The position numbers and the translations under genes were made by a program. From Haliangium sp050303215 (GTDB taxonomy: Bacteria; Myxococcota_A; Polyangia; Haliangiales; Haliangiaceae), in the NCBI RefSeq assembly GCF_050303215.1, contig NZ_JBNLBH010000020.1, forward strand, positions 14,905 to 78,904: a DNA stretch of 64,000 nt, read 5' to 3'. This document shows positions 48,473 to 59,521 of this stretch, in pieces (positions within the stretch are counted from its first letter, which is position 1; every line of letters begins with the position of its first letter). A model generated the notes under the pieces. The model worked only from the letters and a program-made list of their open reading frames with translations, made no database searches and was not told the origin of the DNA.

Positions 48473-48568
48473 GCCGGCCCCAGCCGCCTCAGCCCCCTCG
48501 GAGACCACCGCTTCCCCATCGACGGTGCCTGCCCTCGGGCACCCTCAGTCCCCCTCGGAGACGACGCC

Positions 48569-49903
<1,335 letters not shown>

Positions 49904-49951
49904 GCCAGCGCCGGCCGCGTCGGCGCGTCAGCGACACCGGCACCTCGGCGG

Positions 49952-50470
49952 TCACCGATCGGGCATGTCCGAAAACCAGTCGAGCATCGAGATCGGCGGC
50001 CCGAACCGGCGGCGCAAGCGGTCATCGACCGCGTCGTGATTGCCCCACACCACCTGCTCGCACCCGCCGGCCTCGACCCGAGCCTCGATGTCGCCGCAAT
50101 AGCGGCCCTCGCCCCGGGACAGATAGAACCCGTACATGCGGCAGGCCGCGGGCCGATGGGCGTAGACCAGGCAGGCCCCGGCCGCGCGGTCGAGCAGCGG
50201 ACACACCACGTGCCCCTCGTGACCGGCCAGGGCCATCACCCGGGCTCGCACCTCGGCCCGCACGGTCGCCGGGAGCTCGCCGTAGCCACGCCACAGATAG
50301 CGCCACTCGGCAGCGCTCAGCTCCGGGGCCCGCGCCAGCCGCCGGCAGCAGGCGTCGCAGCCCTTGCGGCAAGGCCAGGCCGGATCCGCCGCCACGACGG
50401 CGCCGGTGCGGGCTTCGATCTGATCGTAGATCACGGTCAGCGAGACCCGCGCATCGTGCTCGGACGACAT
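49952..50470 (-). CDS. YkgJ-type cysteine cluster protein
   Basis: 172 aa from the ATG at 50470. CRKGCDACC near the N-terminus and further cysteines (HVVCPLL, CLVYAHRPAACRMYGF, RYCGDIE) match the YkgJ/Fe-S or zinc cluster family (UPF0153). These proteins are thought to bind a metal cluster; the substrate is unknown. The paired CX3CX2CC motif is the defining one. It is convergent with the DUF1015 gene. Confidence 0.88.
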   Translation of the reverse strand: MSSEHDARVSLTVIYDQIEARTGAVVAADPAWPCRKGCDACCRRLARAPELSAAEWRYLWRGYGELPATVRAEVRARVMALAGHEGHVVCPLLDRAAGACLVYAHRPAACRMYGFYLSRGEGRYCGDIEARVEAGGCEQVVWGNHDAVDDRLRRRFGPPISMLDWFSDMPDR

Positions 50471-50565
50471 GACCGCCGTACTATGCCGCCCCTTGCCACG
50501 GCCGGCAACCCGACCGCCATCGCGGCCGTTGTGTGCTGCGGTGGCGTCCAGGTAGACTCGCCGCC

Positions 50566-51024
50566 GTGAGACGCTCACTGTTCGTGGGTCTGGCCTTGTG
50601 CCTTTGCCTCTGTGGAGCCTGCGGCTCGTACTCCTACAGCACGATCCAGCCAACCCTATTCCAGTTCAAGACAGTCGTTGGACACCGAGGCGCAAGCCCC
50701 GGCGGATGGCAGGTTGCACAGGTTCTTGTGTTCATGGGGCGCCTGTTCACGATAGTTCCTGCACATACGACGTGCGACGTCGAAGTGGGCGCCCCTCTCG
50801 TCAATCTGCGCGGTCCAGTCTCGAGGCGGTATGCCCAGGTACAGTCCGCACGAGCGGCCAACGCGGCGGTGAGGGAGCTGGCGACTGTCGCGCCTCCGAC
50901 CGCGGTCCTATGCCGCGAGTTTCGGACTCTCATGGGCGCCGCACTCGCGCCGGAGATTCCCGGCTCCAGGGTCCGCAGCTTCGTCGAAGCCGACATCCCT
51001 CGGGGGATATTCCCGCCGGAATGA
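50566..51024 (+). CDS. Small lipoprotein, unknown
   Basis: 152 aa from the GTG at 50566, which yields a clear signal peptide (RRSLFVGLALCLCLCGAC, then GSYSYS). The mature part is about 130 residues without recognised motif, with two cysteines (TTCDVE, VLCREF) that may form a disulfide. Base composition is less GC-biased than neighbouring genes, and the following gene shares this, which hints that both are a later acquisition. Divergent from the YkgJ-type gene. Confidence 0.65.
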   Translation: MRRSLFVGLALCLCLCGACGSYSYSTIQPTLFQFKTVVGHRGASPGGWQVAQVLVFMGRLFTIVPAHTTCDVEVGAPLVNLRGPVSRRYAQVQSARAANAAVRELATVAPPTAVLCREFRTLMGAALAPEIPGSRVRSFVEADIPRGIFPPE

Positions 51025-51036
51025 CAGAGGCACTGG

Positions 51037-51609
51037 ATGCAACCCGAAGCACTCCTCGCCACGGCCGCTCAGTACTACCCGGAGGGGATCGAGAACTACG
51101 CTCCTGCTTACAGGGACAGCGTCGAGTTCCAAAGACTCTCCGAGGTGCTCGCCCGTTCGCGCCGACTAGCTAGCGACAGTCCGGCCGAGCACCCTTGGGG
51201 CGGTTTCTGCGAGCTACTCGGACGTGAGTTCGACGGCTGCAGCGTCTGGAACAATCACGAAGAGCGCTATGACCCCTGTCACGGCTGTCGGGTCTACTTG
51301 CCATGGGTAACGCCCGGCCGAGACGTCGCCCACGCCGAATGCGTCGTGGTACTCGTGAGCCTACTCGCACCAGTCTATGCGCTGTACGCATCGCGCGCCT
51401 CCGCGTGGGTCCGACTGGCGGAGTTTCCGGCCCGGTTCGTCGAGCACGAGGCCCGACTCGCGGCCCTGGTCGAGGCCGAGTTCGGGTACACACGTGTCCC
51501 CGCGCCAACGCTGGCCATGGCCGTGCCCGATCGCGTCCCACCAGACGCGAGCCTCAACCTGGGCGAGGCAGCCCTCATCGACCTTCTGTTCACCCCCGAC
51601 CGCTGGTGA
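51037..51609 (+). CDS. Unknown 190-aa protein
   Basis: 190 aa, starting 12 bp after the lipoprotein stop, so probably cotranscribed. Not recognised. Contains a mid-protein CX12CX11CX2C-like set (GFCELLGREFDGCSVW, CHGCRVYLPW) and a hydrophobic helix (VVVLVSLLAPVYALYAS). Small soluble proteins paired with a lipoprotein in lower-GC surroundings are often immunity or accessory proteins, but nothing here proves that. Not seen: catalytic motif or signal peptide. Confidence 0.6.
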   Translation: MQPEALLATAAQYYPEGIENYAPAYRDSVEFQRLSEVLARSRRLASDSPAEHPWGGFCELLGREFDGCSVWNNHEERYDPCHGCRVYLPWVTPGRDVAHAECVVVLVSLLAPVYALYASRASAWVRLAEFPARFVEHEARLAALVEAEFGYTRVPAPTLAMAVPDRVPPDASLNLGEAALIDLLFTPDRW

Positions 51610-51781
51610 CGACATCGGCGCGAGCCAGGCAGCAGCAGGGCTTCCTGGCGCTCGACAGCGCTCTTCGACGCCGATTCGTGCCCGGCCCAAACCGGGACGC
51701 TTGTCCTCGTTGGCGATCGCTGCGAGCATCATCGTGGCGGTCTGGCCCGCGCCCCCCTGATCGTTCCGTCCCGGCCCCCGC

Positions 51782-52117
51782 GTGGACGCGCTGGCCGTCA
51801 CCTACGATCAGGTCGCCGGGCGTTGGGGCGCGCTCTGCGACGCCCTGCTGCCGGCCTCGATCCCGGCCCTGGCCGAGACTCGGGCCCTGCTCGATCGCCG
51901 CCGGGCGTGCTTCCACGACCGCGGCGCCGAGGCCCGCGCCGAGCTGGTCGAGATCGACGCCCGGCTTGCCGCCATCGAGGCCGCCGCGGCCGAAGACCCC
52001 ATGAGCGCCGACGACGCCGACGCCCTGTACCAGACCATCGCCACCGCCGTGCGCGCCGTACACCTCGCCGAGAGCGAGGCCACCGCAGCCCTCGAACGCC
52101 TCGCCGACGCCGCGTAG
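51782..52117 (+). CDS. Small alpha-helical protein, unknown
   Basis: 111 aa from the GTG at 51782. Two long amphipathic helices (VAGRWGALCDALLPASIPAL, then AEARAELVEIDARLAAIEAA) separated by turns, with strong heptad character, suggest a helical bundle or coiled-coil dimer. No family is recognised. GC-rich like the rest of the genome. About 170 bp separates it from the preceding gene and 80 bp from the next. Confidence 0.5.
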   Translation: MDALAVTYDQVAGRWGALCDALLPASIPALAETRALLDRRRACFHDRGAEARAELVEIDARLAAIEAAAAEDPMSADDADALYQTIATAVRAVHLAESEATAALERLADAA

Positions 52118-52198
52118 CCCACGGCCCCGGCGTCGTCCACCGCCGCCGTCCACCCCGCCGCGGTGCCTCGCGAGCGCCGTATGCTAAGTTGAGCCCAC

Positions 52199-54427
<2,229 letters not shown>

Positions 54428-54594
54428 GCCCGGCGGCACCGCCGCCCGTTGTCCGAAAACGCCCCCAGGTCCCAGCGACCGAGCCGCCGGCAGCGATCGA
54501 GCCGCTGCCGACGACCCGCGCCGCTGGTGCAAGGGAGCGCCACACCGGCCGTCGCCGGTCAGCATCGACGCCACTCGACCTCAGAGCAGCCCGC

Positions 54595-54816
54595 TCACGG
54601 TCGAGCAGACAGGTCCAGCTTCTCCACCCGGGCCGCGTACAGGCCCTTGGGCCCGTCGTACTCGTCGTATTCGACGAGCTGGCCTTGGTTCAGGGTCCGG
54701 AACCCCTCGCCCACGATCGACGTGTAGTGGACGAACACGTCCCTGCCGTCATCACGCACGATGAACCCGTACCCCTTGGCGTCGTTGAACCACTTCACCG
54801 TCCCACTCACCCTCAT
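54595..54816 (-). CDS. Cold-shock domain protein
   Basis: 73 aa from the ATG at 54816, which has GGAGG five bases upstream; a longer reading upstream has no family match. Complete OB-fold of the CspA family: VKWFNDAKGYGFI is RNP1 and VFVHYTSI is RNP2. Binds single-stranded RNA or DNA, acting as an RNA chaperone. The long upstream untranslated region typical of cold-shock genes cannot be proven here. Confidence 0.93.
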   Translation of the reverse strand: MRVSGTVKWFNDAKGYGFIVRDDGRDVFVHYTSIVGEGFRTLNQGQLVEYDEYDGPKGLYAARVEKLDLSARP

Positions 54817-54974
54817 CACCACCTCCATCGACGTCCTACCCAACCACGCGACGACCCGTGACGTCCGACGCGCCGCCACGCTCACTCCTCCAATTACTGA
54901 ATCATGCCCGACCCCATTCGTAAACCGCAAACTGCCGCTTCCTGCCCCAAAACCTCACAAGTGACTGAAAATCT

Positions 54975-56654
54975 TCAATACAGACGGCGAATGCGGCTGC
55001 CCTGGTAATAGTGGCGGAGGATGTCTTGAAACGAGCTGCCCGCGCCGGCGCGGCCGATGGCGCCGAGCTGACACATACCCACGCCGTGGCCGAAGCCCGC
55101 GCCCGTGAGCGAGAACGCCGTCGGCGCCCGCCGGTCCCCCACCGGCTCGACGACGAACGCGGTCGAGCGTAGCCCGCCCAGCAAGCGCCGGATGTGCAAC
55201 TCCCCGTGAGCGATGGCCGTGCCCTCGCTGCCGCGGATGCGCAGCGACAGAATCCGTCCCGACACCCCACGCTCCACCGCCTCCAACGCGCGCACCCGGC
55301 CCACGCCCGGATAGTGCGCGGCCACCCGCTCGGACACCTCGGCCGCGTCGAGCCGGCGGGTCCAGCGGTGGCGGCCCTTGCTGTAGCGAGTGCGACCGCA
55401 GTACGCCGCCTCGGCCGGCACCGCCAGCAACCGACTCATGGCCGCGTCGTCGCGCACCCCGGCCGAGAACCCGCGCCCGGCCGCGCCGGCCAGATCCGGC
55501 TGGCCCGTGAGCACCGAGTCCGGGGCCAGATCCCACACGTGGTGCGCGTGCTCGCCGTGGCCGCCACAGGCCGCGCTGTAACGCGCGTCCACCAAGCTGC
55601 CGTCCGCGCGCGCCAACACCATGCCCCGAGTCCGCTCCACCGCCCGGTTGGTGCGCGGGTGCTCGCGCCCGACCCCGGCGTAGACCTGACAGTGCTGGCT
55701 CGAGCACAACATGAACGGATCGGTGAGGTGGCGCGCGCCCAGCTTCTGCAACAGATCCGTGCGGGCCGCGATGGCCTGGGCCGCGAGCGCGTCCTCGGGC
55801 GCGTCCGGGTACATCTCCGCCGGCACCAGTCCGGCCAAGAACTTGTCCGCCGCCACCGCGTTCACCGCCGTGAGCCGCCCGTCCGCGCCCACTGTCACAT
55901 AAATGCTACCGGCGTAGCGGCGGGTCTCCCGGTTCGTCTCGAGTTGAGATCCCCCCCCACCGACCACCACGTCCTCGACGATCAGCGACTCCCCGGCCCG
56001 GGCCGGCGCAAACCAGATCACGGCCGGGTTCTTGACCACCGTGCCCTGGCCGCGGGCCACCACCGTGCCCCGGGGCCGCCGCACCAGCTCGCGGTGGGTG
56101 CTGGTCTCGATCTCGTACCGGCGGGCGATGGCGCGGGCCTGCTCTTGACCGCGCGGGGCGTCCACCGGCTCGATCGCGATCAAGGTCTCGCGGCTGTCGA
56201 TGACCTCCCCGCCCACGCCGAACACGGCCCCCACCTCGAAGCTGCGGGGCAGGTGTCCGCGCCCGGTCCAGCGCTCCATGGCGGCCCGCATCGCGGCCGG
56301 GTACTTGCGATCCGCCGGGCGCAGCCGCTCGACCACGGTCCACTCGCGCACGCGCGCGGGCTGCGCGTCCTCCACCGCCACCGTCCACCGTCCGCCGGCC
56401 TCGACCTCACTGCCGCCGACCCCATCGGGGCGCACCACCATCCCGTGCTCGGCCCGGATCACCACCTCCGACTGCCCGCTCATCAGCTCCACCGTGACCA
56501 GCGGCGTCCCGCTGTCCGAGAAGATGAGTCGGTTGCTGTACAGGATGCGCAGCTTGTCGCCGGTGGAGGTCTCGTCCGCGGCCGCCTCCCACCACAGCGA
56601 GGCCAGCCCGGCGAGGGTTGCCGCAGCCAGGAAGAGTCGGAGCCCGTTGCCCAT
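54975..56654 (-). CDS. SpoIID/LytB-domain protein, secreted
   Basis: 559 aa. Short export signal at the N-terminus. The C-terminal half is a SpoIID-type domain: VAADKFLAGLVPAEMYPDAP is followed by AAQAIAARTDL, and near the end GAGFGHGVGMCQLGAIGRA matches the family's GHGVGMSQ.GA motif. SpoIID in sporulating Firmicutes is a lytic transglycosylase for peptidoglycan; homologues in other phyla often act in cell-wall remodelling. The N-terminal half is beta-rich and may bind the wall. Myxococcota homologues usually follow this two-part plan. Confidence 0.9.
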   Translation of the reverse strand: MGNGLRLFLAAATLAGLASLWWEAAADETSTGDKLRILYSNRLIFSDSGTPLVTVELMSGQSEVVIRAEHGMVVRPDGVGGSEVEAGGRWTVAVEDAQPARVREWTVVERLRPADRKYPAAMRAAMERWTGRGHLPRSFEVGAVFGVGGEVIDSRETLIAIEPVDAPRGQEQARAIARRYEIETSTHRELVRRPRGTVVARGQGTVVKNPAVIWFAPARAGESLIVEDVVVGGGGSQLETNRETRRYAGSIYVTVGADGRLTAVNAVAADKFLAGLVPAEMYPDAPEDALAAQAIAARTDLLQKLGARHLTDPFMLCSSQHCQVYAGVGREHPRTNRAVERTRGMVLARADGSLVDARYSAACGGHGEHAHHVWDLAPDSVLTGQPDLAGAAGRGFSAGVRDDAAMSRLLAVPAEAAYCGRTRYSKGRHRWTRRLDAAEVSERVAAHYPGVGRVRALEAVERGVSGRILSLRIRGSEGTAIAHGELHIRRLLGGLRSTAFVVEPVGDRRAPTAFSLTGAGFGHGVGMCQLGAIGRAGAGSSFQDILRHYYQGSRIRRLY

Positions 56655-56788
56655 GACTCCACGCTATCGCCGGCTCCGGGCGTGGGCAACAAATGCGCCC
56701 TCCCGCACCTGGCCGGGCTAGCGCCGGCCGTCGCCGCGCTCTTGGCGGGGCCACGACCCGGCCCAACCGGTCCGTGATCGCTCTCGAC

Positions 56789-57394
56789 TCAGGTCATGCT
56801 CGGCGTGCCCGACGCGGGCGCGCGCAGCTCGACCCGGGCGATGAACTGCAGGTTGAGGTAATTGATGGTGAAGTGGGCCACGATGGGGCCGCCCAGGTCG
56901 CCGCTCCACTGAAACAGGTAGCCGAAACCGAGCCCGAGCCCGAACGCCATCGCGGTCCAGGGCAGGAAGCGACGGCCCGGGCCCACGTGCAGCAACGCGA
57001 ACACTATCGCCTGGGGCCAGATACCCAGCCACGGCTGCAGCGCGCCCCGGAACAGCAGTTCTTCGCCGACCGCGCTGGCCAGGGCCAGGATGAAGATCTC
57101 GCGGCTCGACAGCGGCCCCAACAGCTCCCGAAAATCGTAGTGGAGCATCCGGGCCCAGACGAAGCGCTGCACCGACAGCCGGGTCAGCCACACCACGGTC
57201 AGCCCGATGACCACCCCGATGAGCGGGCTGAGCACGAGCTGCAGCAGCGTCGATGTACCCTCGATGCGGTAGATGTCCACGTCCCCGCGCCCGGCCGAGA
57301 GCAACAGCGCCAGCAGCGCCAGCGCCCCGTACAGCGCGAGCACCTGCCCCGCTCGAGACAGCGGCGGTTCAAGCCTATGCCGGGTCAGGTTCAT
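56789..57394 (-). CDS. CPBP family intramembrane metalloprotease
   Basis: 201 aa. Multi-pass membrane protein of the CAAX protease/bacteriocin-processing (CPBP) family. The conserved catalytic residues are present: VGEELLFRG (E111, E112, R116), ALLHV (H136), and HFTIN (H174, N178). Four to six hydrophobic helices. Cleaves membrane-associated peptides; the substrate is unknown. No bacteriocin or prenylated partner lies beside it. Confidence 0.9.
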   Translation of the reverse strand: MNLTRHRLEPPLSRAGQVLALYGALALLALLLSAGRGDVDIYRIEGTSTLLQLVLSPLIGVVIGLTVVWLTRLSVQRFVWARMLHYDFRELLGPLSSREIFILALASAVGEELLFRGALQPWLGIWPQAIVFALLHVGPGRRFLPWTAMAFGLGLGFGYLFQWSGDLGGPIVAHFTINYLNLQFIARVELRAPASGTPSMT

Positions 57395-57613
57395 GCCGAG
57401 GGAGCCTCGCTCATCAGTCTAGCTGACCGAGGCCCGGTCGCGACGCCGACACGTCGTCAGAGCCGCAGATTCTTGCCCCGACCGAGCCCACTCCCGCCCC
57501 GCGCCGGCCCCAACCCGCCCCGGCCAGGGCCGCCACACAGGGACCTACCCTGCCCCCACCACCACCCGGTACACGCCCCCACCACGACCGCGCACAAAGC
57601 GCCCCCACGCCCC

Positions 57614-57642
57614 TTGACAGGCGCGAGCGCTACGTCTAAACA
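57614..57642 (+). promoter_or_regulatory. Likely sigma-70 promoter of tRNA-Leu
   Basis: TTGACA at 57614-57619, a perfect -35, then exactly 17 bases and TAAACA at 57637-57642 as a weaker -10. Start of transcription would be near 57649, about 18 bases before the mature tRNA 5' end, which is normal. The -35 is the only consensus hexamer in this region. Confidence 0.65.
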
Positions 57643-57666
57643 CATCTTCCAGCCTCGTGCTGGGAC

Positions 57667-57750
<84 letters not shown>

Positions 57751-57758
57751 CAATGATT

Positions 57759-57798
57759 ACGGGCCCGTTGCCGACTAGGTATCGGGCCCGTTTTCTTT
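57759..57798 (+). terminator. Rho-independent terminator after tRNA-Leu
   Basis: Perfect 9-bp stem ACGGGCCCG (57759-57767) and CGGGCCCGT (57783-57791) with a 15-base loop, then TTTTCTTT. It serves the intact tRNA gene. It also overlaps the last codons of the convergent cysteine-rich gene. Confidence 0.8.
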
Positions 57799-58224
57799 CG
57801 GGTCCGGACCCACGTCCGAATCCGGACCCAGTCTGCACGTAGGGCGGTAGTGCCCGGGCTCGCCACACAGCGAGCAGCAGCGGTTGCTGATAGAAGGTCC
57901 GCGCCGAGATCTTTTCTCGCTCCTTCGGCAGCGGACGCAGTGATCGCAGCACTTGCCGATCATTGCCGGCGCGTCGCCGCAGTCCGCGCACAGACCCTGT
58001 GCAATGCGCTGTGACCTCTGCCGTCGCCGGTATTCAGTGCGCTTGTCCTGGCACTCTTGGCAGCTCGCCAGTCCGGGTCGCCGTGTCCGTCGTCCGCACA
58101 GCCCACACAGGCCATCTGCGAGCCGTCTCCAGTACTCGAGCTCATTCGTCTGGCACCGGGGCCCAGCCGGCGCTTGGACCGGACACGTGGCCCTGGCCGT
58201 GGCCGTGCACTCCAACGGCTCCAT
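57775..58224 (-). CDS. Cysteine-rich protein with CCHC zinc knuckle, island gene
   Basis: 149 aa from the Met at 58224; a longer reading to 58353 is open and the start is not settled by a ribosome site. Three cysteine modules: CGLCGRRTRRPGLASCQECQ (about 40-59), CADCGDAPAMIGKCCDHCVR (79-98), and CCSLCGEPGHYRPTC (116-130), whose C-X2-C-X4-H-X4-C spacing (C117, C120, H125, C130) is exactly the retroviral/CNBP-type zinc knuckle that binds single-stranded nucleic acid. Such knuckles are rare in bacteria. Basic repeats (YRRRQRSQRI) also suggest nucleic-acid binding. It lies between the two tRNA-half repeats and ends 27 bp from the tRNA. Confidence 0.7.
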   Translation of the reverse strand: MEPLECTATARATCPVQAPAGPRCQTNELEYWRRLADGLCGLCGRRTRRPGLASCQECQDKRTEYRRRQRSQRIAQGLCADCGDAPAMIGKCCDHCVRCRRSEKRSRRGPSISNRCCSLCGEPGHYRPTCRLGPDSDVGPDPKENGPDT

Positions 58225-58417
58225 CGAGACCGTGGGCGGGAACGAGCGCGGCCCGCGTGGCCTCGAACTCGACCCCGGAGACGCCGAGCACAGCCCCGAA
58301 GCGCGACGTCCGGCTGTGCGCCGCCGCTGCCTCACACGCGCCGAGTGGGCCACGCGGCTCTACTGCATCGCCCGGACCGTCTTCGAGCAGATCCGCGGTT
58401 CGACGGCGTCCTGAACG

Positions 58418-58804
58418 TCACGTCTCCGACTGAACCTCTTTGAGGCGCTCGAGCAACGCCGCGACGTTGGCGGTTCGGGGCAGCGGCGATATCGCAGCGA
58501 TCCCTACCGGCAGATAGCGCTCGCACAGCGCCGGGCAGTGCACGCACACAGCGAGCACCTTGGCGGCGATATCAATCGGCTTAGGCGCGAGCGCCAGGTA
58601 CTCGTCGAGAGCGGCCGCCTGCTCTTCAGCAGGACGCTCAAAGTGGCTTAGAAACGTCACCCGACAACCGGCCAGGAATCTGTGGTCGTCGTCTACCTCG
58701 CCGACTTGCGCCAGGAGTTCGTCCAGTGCCGCCATGACTTCGTCGAAAGTGCCCCCGCTCGCCATGAGGCGGCCAGGGCGATTAAAGTCCAGTTCGCGTG
58801 TCAT
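58418..58804 (-). CDS. Unknown 128-aa protein, island gene
   Basis: 128 aa; the ATG at 58804 follows AGGAG by 6 bases. Alpha-helical with Ala/Leu/Glu-rich repeats (FDEVMAALDELLAQVGEV, EEQAAALDEYLALAPK) and a CVHCPALC motif near residue 100. No family recognised. It overlaps the end of the upstream lipoprotein-like gene by 23 bp, so the two are one unit. Function unknown. Confidence 0.6.
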   Translation of the reverse strand: MTRELDFNRPGRLMASGGTFDEVMAALDELLAQVGEVDDDHRFLAGCRVTFLSHFERPAEEQAAALDEYLALAPKPIDIAAKVLAVCVHCPALCERYLPVGIAAISPLPRTANVAALLERLKEVQSET

Positions 58805-59147
58805 CTGAGGCTCCTGCAAGCAGCGTCGGATACAGCCACCACCGACAGTCGTACCCGTTCCAGTCGTGATCTGGCCAATGCTGAGGGCGCGAGCCGCGAC
58901 AGCGATCCAGGCAGCCCGCGCATCGATCGCCGGTCCGACTGAGTTCCGACGCCAAGCACTCACCGTAGTTCGCGGTGCAGTCGTCCGGCGGGGGCTCGTC
59001 GGGTCGCGGCCGAGGCCGAGGGCGCGGCTTTGGGCCAGGCCGGGGGCGAATGATCGAGTCCCGGTCGTCGCCCTGACCATTGCCGCTGAGGCAGGCGACA
59101 GTGGGCGCCATGACCAACGCCAACGCCATCGTCAGAACGAGACGCAT
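58782..59147 (-). CDS. Small Pro/Arg-linker lipoprotein, island gene
   Basis: 121 aa from the Met at 59147 (an upstream Met at 59213 is another option). Signal peptide MRLVLTMALALVMAPTVAC with a cysteine at the end is followed by a run of alternating Arg-Pro (about 12 pairs, RPRPRPRP) and a cysteine-rich C-terminus with six cysteines. Stiff RP/PR linkers are typical of surface-exposed lipoproteins that project through the envelope. It overlaps the next gene by 23 bp. Not recognised. Confidence 0.6.
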   Translation of the reverse strand: MRLVLTMALALVMAPTVACLSGNGQGDDRDSIIRPRPGPKPRPRPRPRPDEPPPDDCTANYGECLASELSRTGDRCAGCLDRCRGSRPQHWPDHDWNGYDCRWWLYPTLLAGASDDTRTGL

Positions 59148-59230
59148 CCTCGCCAGGTTACTACCCAAGTCTCGCGCGGGTCCAGTCCGCATGCCGCAAC
59201 CGCCAAACATCACGACGCAATCTCGGTACC

Positions 59231-59279
59231 AAGGATCTAGTGGGGAAACCTGTGGGGGTTCGAGTCCCCCCTTCGCACC
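59231..59279 (+). repeat. Right copy of the tRNA-Leu half, attR-like, pseudo-tRNA fragment
   Basis: Same 3' half of tRNA-Leu as at 57701-57750 but with one C fewer in the T-arm/acceptor run and directly followed by A, giving the encoded CCA end. No 5' half precedes it. This is most simply the original tRNA 3' end left behind after insertion of the 1.5-kb segment between the copies. The missing C would break the acceptor pairing if used. Confidence 0.9.
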
Positions 59280-59291
59280 ATCGAAATCAAT

Positions 59292-59323
59292 GGGGTTCGG
59301 CCGACGGCCGAAACCCCTTTTTT
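59292..59323 (+). terminator. Rho-independent terminator after the displaced tRNA end
   Basis: GGGGTTCGGCC, loop GAC, GGCCGAAACCCC, an 11-bp stem with one bulged base, then TTTTTT. It lies 12 bases after the displaced tRNA 3' end and has no gene of its own upstream on this strand, so it is probably the tRNA's original terminator. This supports the insertion reading. Confidence 0.85.
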
Positions 59324-59521
59324 CGTCTGGTCAAGAAACGAGTCGATTCCTTGACCAAACCCTCGCAGGTCCAACTCAGGGCGTCCGCTGCGTGCTCGCC
59401 ATGAATCTGACCAAGCACTGCCTGGGTCGCGTCGGATCGCTCGATATCACAGCGCGTACCCTCGTACGACCGTCCGGCATTCGCGCAGCAGCCGCGACGC
59501 CAGCGCGCAGCCGGGCCCGGC

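Noticed and set aside
57775..59147. Hidden integrase or transposase in the tRNA-flanked segment
   Set aside because: All six frames were read; none shows the R-H-R-Y tyrosine recombinase, serine recombinase or DDE motifs.
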